Source: JBGVSA01 sp041807905
GTDB taxonomy: Bacteria; Pseudomonadota; Gammaproteobacteria; Burkholderiales; Rhodocyclaceae
DNA: 61,684 nt
Direction: 5' to 3'
NCBI RefSeq assembly: GCF_041807905.1
Contig: NZ_JBGVSA010000024.1
Coordinates: 1-61,684, forward strand
Below are positions 55,096 to 61,684 of this stretch, piece by piece. The notes below the pieces were generated by a model that saw only the letters and a program-made list of their open reading frames with translations, was not told the origin of the DNA and ran no database searches. A program made the position numbers and the translations under genes. Positions within the stretch are counted from its first letter, which is position 1, and the number at the start of each line of letters is the position of its first letter.

Positions 55096-58000
55096 GCGTG
55101 CCCGTTGCATTGTCGGTACTCGATTTTCCGTTGCACGGCAGCCGGCTCATCGAGGCCAGCGCGGGTACGGGCAAGACCTTCACCATCGCGTTGCTTTACG
55201 TGCGGCTGGTGCTCGATCACGGGGGTGAAGCGGCGTTCGGCCGCGCGCTGACGCCACCGGAAATCCTCGTCGTCACGTTTACCGACGCCGCCACGCAGGA
55301 ATTGCGCGACCGCATCCGTGCGCGTCTGACCGAAGCGGCGAGATGCTTCGGAGAGCCCGACGCGGCGCACGATGGCCTGCTCGAAGCGCTGCGCGACAGC
55401 TATCCGCACGATCGCTGGCCGGCGTGTGCGCGCTTGCTGCGGCTGGCCGCCGAGTGGATGGACGAGGCGGCCGTGTCGACCATCCACGCCTGGTGCTATC
55501 GCATGTTGCGTGAGCATGCCTTCGACAGCGGCAGCCTGTTCGCCCAGGAGTTGGCTACGGATCAGGGCGAATTGCTGCTCGAGGTCGTGCGTGACTATTG
55601 GCGCCGCAACTTCTACGCGCTTTCGCCGCGCGAAGCGGGTGCCGTGCGTACATGCTTCGCCGGACCGGATGATCTTGCCGCCGCGCTCAAGCCTTTGCTG
55701 GCACGAACGGATGTGCGTTTTTTCGTGGGCGAGCAGGTACTCCACCCGCCGGCATCGCTGGCGCATGTCCTGGCCCCGGCTGCTGCGTGGCAGGAGGCAT
55801 GCGAGTCCGCAGCAAATGCGGCTCGCCACGCATGGGCGTCCGATCGCGAGGCGCTCGAAATCATGCTCCATGCGCTGCGCCCGAGCCTGCATGGCAACGT
55901 CTATCGCAACAAGGACGATGACGCGACCTTCACCCAATGGGTGGGCGATCTGGCGGCGTGGAGCGAGGGAGCCGCAGCGCCTGCCAATCTTGCCAAGTTC
56001 GGCCAGACGCGTATCAAGCTCAAGGCCAAGGCCGTTACACCACGACATCCGGCGTTCCAGGCCATCGATCAGTGGGCCGACGTGGCGGACGGTGAGCCGC
56101 AGATCAAGCCCCTGTTGTTGCTTCATGCATTGAGCGAAGTGCGCGCGACGTTCGACGCCGAGAAGATTCGCCGCGCCGAACTCGGCTTCGATGATCTGCT
56201 CGCACGCCTCGACCGTGCGCTGGCTGGACAAGGCGGCGACCGACTTGCCGCACGTATCCGCGAGCAGTTCCCGGTGGCGTTGATCGACGAGTTCCAGGAT
56301 ACGGACCCGCTGCAGTACCGCATCTTCGAGCGCGTGTATCGCATCGCCGACAACCCGCGCGAGATCGGCCTGTTCATGATCGGAGACCCCAAACAGGCGA
56401 TCTACGCTTTCCGCGGGGCCGACATCCACACTTATCTGCGTGCGCGCACCGCCACGCTGAACCGGCATTACACGCTCAGCACCAACTACCGCTCCACCCG
56501 CGACATGGTCGAGGCCGCCAATCGCTGCTTCGCCTTCGCCGAACAGCATCCGCGCGGTGCGTTCCGCTTTGGCTCGGATGAGGTCGACAACCCCGTACCG
56601 TTTCAGCCGGTCGAGGCGCGCGGACGGGAAGAGGTGCTGCTGATCGATGGCGTGCCGGCCACAGCCATGACGTTCTGGCTGCTCGACAACGGTGGCGCGG
56701 TGTGTGGTGCATCCGCGTACCGCGACGAGATGGCCGAACGATGTGCGAGTGCCGTACGCGGGTGGCTCGCGCAGGCGCGCGAGGGCCGGGCGGGTTTCCG
56801 GGAACCCGACGGCAGCCTGCGGCCATTGCAGCCAGCGGACATCGCCATCCTCGTGCGAGGTCGTCGTGAGGCCGACGCCATTCGCACCTCGCTCGCGGCG
56901 CGCCGGCTGGCCAGCGTATACCTGTCGGATCGAGATTCCGTTTTTGCCACCGAAGAAGCCGGCGACGTGCTGCAATGGTTGCGTGCGTGTGCCGACCCCA
57001 CGGACGACGGCGCACTGCGCCGCGCACTTGCCACGCGCAGCCTCGGCCTGGGGTGGCCGGCACTGGAGCGCCTCAACCGCGACGAGCGCTTCTGGGAAGA
57101 CACCGTGATGCGCTTTCGCGGCTACCGCACGCTGTGGCAGACGCAAGGGGTGCTGCCAATGCTGCGTCGCCTGCTGGCCGACTTCGACGTGCCGGCCAGT
57201 CTTCTGCGAGAGGCGGATGGCGAGCGGCGCCTGACCAATCTGTTGCACCTCGCCGAATGGTTGCAGCGCCAGGCCGTCGAAGCGGATGGAGAACATGCGC
57301 TGCTGCGCGTCTATGCCGAACAGATCGAGCGTCCTTCGGAAGAGGAAATCCTGCGGCTGGAAAGCGATGCTGATCTCATCAAGGTGATCACCATCCACAA
57401 GTCGAAAGGGCTGGAGTATCCGCTCGTGCTGTTGCCGTTCATCTGCACCTGGCGCGAGTTGGACGGCCGCAGCCGGGAGCTGCCTTCGTTCCAGCACGGC
57501 GAAGGCCGCGTCGTCGATGTGTCGGGCGACACAAGCATCGCCGGGACGGCATATGACCGCGCCAACGACGAGCGTCTGAGCGAAGACATGCGTCTGTTGT
57601 ACGTGGCGCTCACGCGCGCCCGGCACGCGGTATGGCTGGGCGTGGCGCCGCTCGTGTCGGGCCGCTCGAAGAGCCCGGAGTTGCACAAGGGCGCCATGGG
57701 CTATCTATTGGGCGGTGCGCAACCCCTGAGCGCCGAAGATATTCCGGCGCGCCTGCGCGAGTTGCAGGCAGGCTGCGCCGCCATCGGCATTGCGCCGGCG
57801 CCTGCAGCCGACAGCGAAATTCTCGAAGCCGCGCATGTCGCTGCGCCAGGCCCTGCGCGCGAGCCGACGCGGCGCATCGCGGAGCGCTGGTGGATCGCCA
57901 GCTACTCGGCGCTCGCCATGCAGGCCGAGGATGGCGACGAAACACACTCGCCTTCGTCCGACGAACCTGCCAGTGCGGACGAAGACGTGTTGCGCGAAGC

Positions 58001-58790
58001 ATCGCTCGAACGCTTGCCCAGCGACATGCAGACGGTCGGACTACGGCCACTCGGTCTGCACGCATTTCCGCGCGGATCGAATGCCGGCAGCTTTCTTCAC
58101 GCCTTGCTCGAATGGGCGGCGGACGAAGGCTTTTCCGCTTTGTCGAGCGAGCCTGCGCGCATCCGCGACCAGGTCGCCCGGCGTTGCGCGTTGCGGGGCT
58201 GGGACGCATGGATCGAACCGCTGAGCGCGTGGCTCGAAGCCTTCGTGCGTACGCCGTTCTCGTTGCCAGGAACCTCACCCGTGCGACTCGATGCGTTGGA
58301 GCACTATCAGAAGGAAATGGAATTCTGGTTCTCCACACGTGAAGTCGACAGCCTGCGCCTGGACGCGCTGGTGCGTGGCGCGACGCTGAATGGCGCCGCA
58401 CGGCCGGTGCTCCAGCGCAACGTGCTCAACGGCATGCTCAAGGGCTTCATCGATCTGGTGTTCGAACACCAGGGCCGCTACTACGTGGCCGACTACAAGT
58501 CGAACTGGCTCGGCTCGGACGAGGTTGCCTACAGTGCCGGCGCCATGCGCGCGGCGGTGCTGGATCATCGCTACGATCTGCAATACGTGTTGTACGTGTT
58601 CGCGCTGCACCGCCTGCTGCGTTCGCGCCTGCCAGACTACGACTACGAGCGCCATGTTGGCGGCGCCGTCTATCTCTTCCTGCGCGGCAGTCAGTCCGAC
58701 ACGCAAGGCGTGCACTTCGAGCGGCCGCCACGACAGCTCATGGATGCGCTCGATGCGCTTTTCAGGGACAGCGCCGAGGTGGCCGCATGA
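55092..58790 (+). CDS. recB: Exodeoxyribonuclease V beta subunit (helicase-nuclease)
   Basis: RecB is a 3'-5' SF1 helicase with a C-terminal nuclease and RecA-loading domain. The 1232-residue protein has Walker A EASAGTGKTFTIALLY (about 21-36), LVVTFTDAATQELRDRI, Walker B VALIDEFQDTDPLQYRIF, ITIHKSKGLEYPLVLLPF, and the nuclease motif FIDLVFEHQGRYYVADYKSN ending near residue 1137 with the catalytic Asp and Lys. ATG 55092 overlaps the recC stop. Confidence 0.98.
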   Translation: MSVPVALSVLDFPLHGSRLIEASAGTGKTFTIALLYVRLVLDHGGEAAFGRALTPPEILVVTFTDAATQELRDRIRARLTEAARCFGEPDAAHDGLLEALRDSYPHDRWPACARLLRLAAEWMDEAAVSTIHAWCYRMLREHAFDSGSLFAQELATDQGELLLEVVRDYWRRNFYALSPREAGAVRTCFAGPDDLAAALKPLLARTDVRFFVGEQVLHPPASLAHVLAPAAAWQEACESAANAARHAWASDREALEIMLHALRPSLHGNVYRNKDDDATFTQWVGDLAAWSEGAAAPANLAKFGQTRIKLKAKAVTPRHPAFQAIDQWADVADGEPQIKPLLLLHALSEVRATFDAEKIRRAELGFDDLLARLDRALAGQGGDRLAARIREQFPVALIDEFQDTDPLQYRIFERVYRIADNPREIGLFMIGDPKQAIYAFRGADIHTYLRARTATLNRHYTLSTNYRSTRDMVEAANRCFAFAEQHPRGAFRFGSDEVDNPVPFQPVEARGREEVLLIDGVPATAMTFWLLDNGGAVCGASAYRDEMAERCASAVRGWLAQAREGRAGFREPDGSLRPLQPADIAILVRGRREADAIRTSLAARRLASVYLSDRDSVFATEEAGDVLQWLRACADPTDDGALRRALATRSLGLGWPALERLNRDERFWEDTVMRFRGYRTLWQTQGVLPMLRRLLADFDVPASLLREADGERRLTNLLHLAEWLQRQAVEADGEHALLRVYAEQIERPSEEEILRLESDADLIKVITIHKSKGLEYPLVLLPFICTWRELDGRSRELPSFQHGEGRVVDVSGDTSIAGTAYDRANDERLSEDMRLLYVALTRARHAVWLGVAPLVSGRSKSPELHKGAMGYLLGGAQPLSAEDIPARLRELQAGCAAIGIAPAPAADSEILEAAHVAAPGPAREPTRRIAERWWIASYSALAMQAEDGDETHSPSSDEPASADEDVLREASLERLPSDMQTVGLRPLGLHAFPRGSNAGSFLHALLEWAADEGFSALSSEPARIRDQVARRCALRGWDAWIEPLSAWLEAFVRTPFSLPGTSPVRLDALEHYQKEMEFWFSTREVDSLRLDALVRGATLNGAARPVLQRNVLNGMLKGFIDLVFEHQGRYYVADYKSNWLGSDEVAYSAGAMRAAVLDHRYDLQYVLYVFALHRLLRSRLPDYDYERHVGGAVYLFLRGSQSDTQGVHFERPPRQLMDALDALFRDSAEVAA

Positions 58791-60829
58791 TCCGCCCCCG
58801 CGATGCACACGAACTGCTCGGTCTGCTCGGCGAGTGGGCAGCACGCAAGTGGTTGCGCGATGTCGACCATGCCTTCGCTGCCTTCCTCGTGGAGCAGGTG
58901 GGCGATGCGCATCCGCTGCTCGTGCTGGCCGCAGCGCTCGCCAGCCATCAGCTCGGCCGCGGGCATGTATGCCTCGATCTGACGGCGACGCTCGCCGATA
59001 GCCGCTTTGCCCTGTCGCTGCCGCCCGATGGCGAAGCGGCAATCGATGCCCCCGTGTTGCCGGCGGCGCTGCTGGACGGGCTGGACCTGCAAGGCTGGCT
59101 GAATGCGCTGGATGACGCACGCCTGGTCACGCGGGGCGAGGGCTCGACGCCGTTGGTGCTGGTCGGTGCGCGCCTGTATCTGCGCCGTTACTGGCGCTAT
59201 GAGCGGGATGTGCGAGCGGCTATCGGACGCCGTCTGCACGGCAGCGCAGCGTTGCGCGACGGCATGCCTGCGGCATCGCTGCGTCGCGCGCTCGACGCAC
59301 TGTTCCCCGCGTCGTCCGGAGGGCCGGTCGACTGGCAGAAACTTGCCTGCGCGCTGATGGCGGGCAGTGCTTTTGGTATCGTCACCGGCGGCCCGGGCAC
59401 CGGCAAGACGACCACCGTCGTCAAGCTCCTCGCGTTGCTGCAGAGCCTGGCGCTCGAATCGCACGGACGCGCATTGTGCATCCGCCTGGCGGCACCCACG
59501 GGCAAGGCCGCCGCGCGTTTGAACACCTCGATCGCCGGTGCGGTGGATCGTCTGCAACTGGCCGGCGTGGGGGCGGGTGAGGCGGTGCGCGGGGCCATCC
59601 CGCGAGAAGTCACCACACTGCATCGACTGCTCGGTAGCCAGCCGGACAGCCGTCGCTTTGCCTATCACGCGGGCAACCTGTTGGCGCTCGATGTGCTGGT
59701 GGTCGACGAAGCGTCGATGATCGACCTCGAGATGATGGCGGCATTGCTCGCCGCGCTGCCGCCGCGTGCTCGCCTCATCATGCTCGGCGACAAGGATCAG
59801 CTTGCGTCGGTCGAAGCCGGTGCCGTATTGGGCGAGCTATGCAGTCGTGCGCTGGACGGCCATTACTGGCCCGCCACCTGCGAATGGCTGCACGAAGTTG
59901 CCGGCCAGCGCATCGACGATGTGCTGATCGATCCTTCCGGCACGGCGCTTGACCAGGCGATCGTCATGCTGCGGCACAGCCATCGTTTCGGCGCCGCCAG
60001 CGGCATTGGACAACTGGCGGCAGCAGTCAACGCTGGCGACGTGGCGGCGATGAAGACCGTGTGGAGTCACGACCATGCCGATCTGTCTCGTATCGCCGCC
60101 AGCCACGACGACGAACGCGCGCTGCGCGAATTGCTGATCGACGGCGGACGTGACGGCGACATGTTCGGGCCGGTCGGCTATCGCCACTACCTCGATGTAC
60201 TCAATCAGCAACGTCCCGCCCAGGACGCTCCGTTCGAGGCTTTCGATGAGTGGGCGCGAGCGGTGATCGAAGCGCATGGCCGCTTCCAGTTGCTATGCGC
60301 ACTGCGGCGCGGTCGCTGGGGCGTCGAGGGGCTCAACGAGCGCGTGGGCGCCATGTTGCACGACGCCGGCCTGCTGGCCGTGCCGCAAGGCTGGTTCATC
60401 GGGCGGCCGGTGCTGGTCACGCGCAACGACTACGGTCTCGGGCTCATGAACGGCGATATCGGCATCACCCTGAGTCTGCCCGAGCGCGCGGGCGACCTCG
60501 TACGATGGATGCCGCGCGTGGCGTTCCCGGCGGGGGACGGTTCGAATGCGATTCGCTGGGTGTTGCCCAGCCGCCTGCAGTCGGTGGAAACGGTGTTCGC
60601 GATGACGGTGCATAAGTCGCAGGGCTCCGAATTTGAACACACCGCCTTGCTGCTGCCGGATAGTCTCAATCCCATTCTCACGCGCGAACTGGTCTACACC
60701 GGCATCACGCGCGCGCGGGAGTTCTTTACGCTCGTCGCAACGGGAGGCCGCCAAGTGCTGGACGCCGCCATCGAACGGCGCGTGGTGCGTGCCAGCGGTC
60801 TGCTCGACGGAGGCGGTCCGCATGACTGA
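58787..60829 (+). CDS. recD: Exodeoxyribonuclease V alpha subunit (helicase)
   Basis: RecD is the fast 5'-3' helicase of RecBCD. The 680-residue protein has an N-terminal RecB-interacting domain, Walker A TGGPGTGKTTT near residues 201-211, LAAPTGKAAARL, Walker B VVDEASMIDLEMM, LGDKDQLASVEAGAVLG, and the C-terminal TVHKSQGSEFEHTALLLPD. It overlaps recB by 4 bases and its last codons overlap the next gene. Confidence 0.98.
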   Translation: MIRPRDAHELLGLLGEWAARKWLRDVDHAFAAFLVEQVGDAHPLLVLAAALASHQLGRGHVCLDLTATLADSRFALSLPPDGEAAIDAPVLPAALLDGLDLQGWLNALDDARLVTRGEGSTPLVLVGARLYLRRYWRYERDVRAAIGRRLHGSAALRDGMPAASLRRALDALFPASSGGPVDWQKLACALMAGSAFGIVTGGPGTGKTTTVVKLLALLQSLALESHGRALCIRLAAPTGKAAARLNTSIAGAVDRLQLAGVGAGEAVRGAIPREVTTLHRLLGSQPDSRRFAYHAGNLLALDVLVVDEASMIDLEMMAALLAALPPRARLIMLGDKDQLASVEAGAVLGELCSRALDGHYWPATCEWLHEVAGQRIDDVLIDPSGTALDQAIVMLRHSHRFGAASGIGQLAAAVNAGDVAAMKTVWSHDHADLSRIAASHDDERALRELLIDGGRDGDMFGPVGYRHYLDVLNQQRPAQDAPFEAFDEWARAVIEAHGRFQLLCALRRGRWGVEGLNERVGAMLHDAGLLAVPQGWFIGRPVLVTRNDYGLGLMNGDIGITLSLPERAGDLVRWMPRVAFPAGDGSNAIRWVLPSRLQSVETVFAMTVHKSQGSEFEHTALLLPDSLNPILTRELVYTGITRAREFFTLVATGGRQVLDAAIERRVVRASGLLDGGGPHD

Positions 60830-61451
60830 GGAATCGAACGGCGCGCTCAATCGAGAGAGCTACGACCGCATCGCGCCATCGTGGGACGCCGCACGCAGCG
60901 AGTTTTTCGGTCGCGAACGCGAGTACCTCGACATGTTGCTCGAAGGCTTACCCGGGAATGCCAGGGTGCTTGACCTCGGGTGTGGTACCGGGCGCCCGAT
61001 GGGCGCGTACGTCTTGGAGCGAGGACTGTCTCTGACCGGCGTCGATCAATCGGCGGCGCTGCTGGCGCTCGCGCGCGAACGCTATTCGAAAGGCGAATGG
61101 ATCGAGTCGCGCATCGAGGACTTCATGTCCGACGAATGCTACGACGCGATCATTTGCTGGGACGCGTTGTTCCACATCGAACGCGAACGCCATCCGGCGA
61201 TCTTCGCGCGGATGGTCGACATGCTGGATGCTGGAGGTCGGATGATGGTGACCGTCGGCGGCAGTGAGCATCCTGCGTTTCGCGACACCATGTTCGGGCA
61301 GACCTTCTTCTACGACTCGCACTCGCCCGATGCGGTCGTGGCAATGCTTGAAGCGCTCGGCATGGAGTTGGTGGTGCGGGAGTTCATGAATCTGCCGGAC
61401 GGTGGGCGGGATAAAGGGCGGTATGCGGTTGTAGCGCGCAGGCGCTTTTGA
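60822..61451 (+). CDS. Class I SAM-dependent methyltransferase
   Basis: The 209-residue protein has a Rossmann methyltransferase fold: motif I ARVLDLGCGTGRPMG, the acidic loop LTGVDQSAALLALARERY, DAIICWDALFHIERE and the C-terminal MELVVREFMNLPDGG. The target is unknown. Its ATG lies within the end of recD (8-base overlap) and is preceded by GGAGG, so it is the last gene of the recCBD transcript. No intrinsic terminator is seen before the repeat at 61491. Confidence 0.9.
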   Translation: MTEESNGALNRESYDRIAPSWDAARSEFFGREREYLDMLLEGLPGNARVLDLGCGTGRPMGAYVLERGLSLTGVDQSAALLALARERYSKGEWIESRIEDFMSDECYDAIICWDALFHIERERHPAIFARMVDMLDAGGRMMVTVGGSEHPAFRDTMFGQTFFYDSHSPDAVVAMLEALGMELVVREFMNLPDGGRDKGRYAVVARRRF

Positions 61452-61490
61452 GGAAAAGCGATTTCTTGCCTGGGCTTTGGTTCTTCGGGC

Positions 61491-61684
61491 TTGGTCTTGA
61501 CTGATGCTCGACGGCCGGGAGTTCGTCCCGGTGGCCGAGTCACTTTCTTGTTATCGACAAGAAGGTAACCGTCGATCCGACCCCAGCATCGCCGCCCACC
61601 TACGGTGGGTCCCCTGCGCTACTCGTCAAGTCAGGCGGCTGCGGAACTCGTCGCTGTGCTCCTCAGACAGTCCTCGCCGACGGC
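61491..61684 (+). repeat. Dispersed repeat module B, direct copy (runs off the window)
   Basis: Nearly the whole stretch matches the reverse complement of 471-661, with shared blocks GGCCGGGAGTTCG, TTGTTATCGACAA, CCCCTGCGCTACTCGTCAAG, GGCGGCTGCGGAACTCGTCG and CAGACAGTCCTCGCCGACGG. It differs mainly in a short insertion around the TTATCGACAAGAAGGTAACC part. It is cut by the end of the window, so its full extent is unknown. Confidence 0.85.

Overview
This is 61.7 kb of GC-rich bacterial chromosome. The gene content (an atypical extra-looking rpoN, a RecBCD operon in the order recC-recB-recD, a MalQ-TreY fusion, a CoA-pyrophosphatase-type Nudix gene beside a CobD/CbiB-like membrane protein, an ArsR/SRPBCC pair) suggests a betaproteobacterium, probably Burkholderiales. 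Xanthomonadales cannot be excluded. There is no phage, IS element or CRISPR array. Nearly all genes are intact. The clearest exception is a TraB/GumN-family gene interrupted by one amber codon.

Layout. 1-723: gene-free mosaic of dispersed repeats. 0.7-12.6 kb: rpoN, then small stress-type genes (two BON proteins, a PRC-barrel protein, a GT4-like glycosyltransferase, a DUF6496-like basic protein, a YghA/YdaD-type SDR, a SemiSWEET-like protein, a DUF883 protein), two paralogous sigma-54 enhancer-binding proteins and a degenerate histidine kinase. 12.6-13.5 kb: more repeats. 13.5-15.9 kb: a membrane hybrid histidine kinase and a single-domain response regulator. 16.3-33.8 kb: a seven-gene glycogen/trehalose operon (glgB, treS-mak, glgC, glgX, treZ, malQ-treY, glgA) with mostly 4-bp ATGA overlaps. 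34-40 kb: an unknown gene, an FkbM methyltransferase, a small membrane protein and mfd. 40.2-40.9 kb: a tRNA cluster Ala-Glu-Asp-Glu-Asp in which the Glu-Asp unit is perfectly duplicated. 41-51.5 kb: mixed housekeeping genes including miaA. 51.6-61.5 kb: recC-recB-recD and a SAM methyltransferase. The window ends in another copy of the repeat, inverted relative to the copy at 471-661.

The most interesting signal is a series of sequences that fit the sigma-54 -24/-12 promoter (GG-N10-GC within GGCAYG-N4-YTGC). They lie directly in front of the stress genes, the proline-rich peptide/histidine kinase unit, the two-component pair and the glycogen/trehalose operon. Because rpoN itself and two enhancer-binding proteins sit in the same 11 kb, I infer a locally encoded sigma-54 programme that links stress proteins with carbon storage and trehalose synthesis. 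This rests on reading motifs by eye and has not been tested.

The glycogen operon encodes both the ADP-glucose route (GlgC, GlgA, GlgB) and trehalose formation from glucan (TreY, TreZ). It also has a trehalose synthase-maltokinase fusion that would make maltose 1-phosphate, but no GlgE maltosyltransferase lies in the window.
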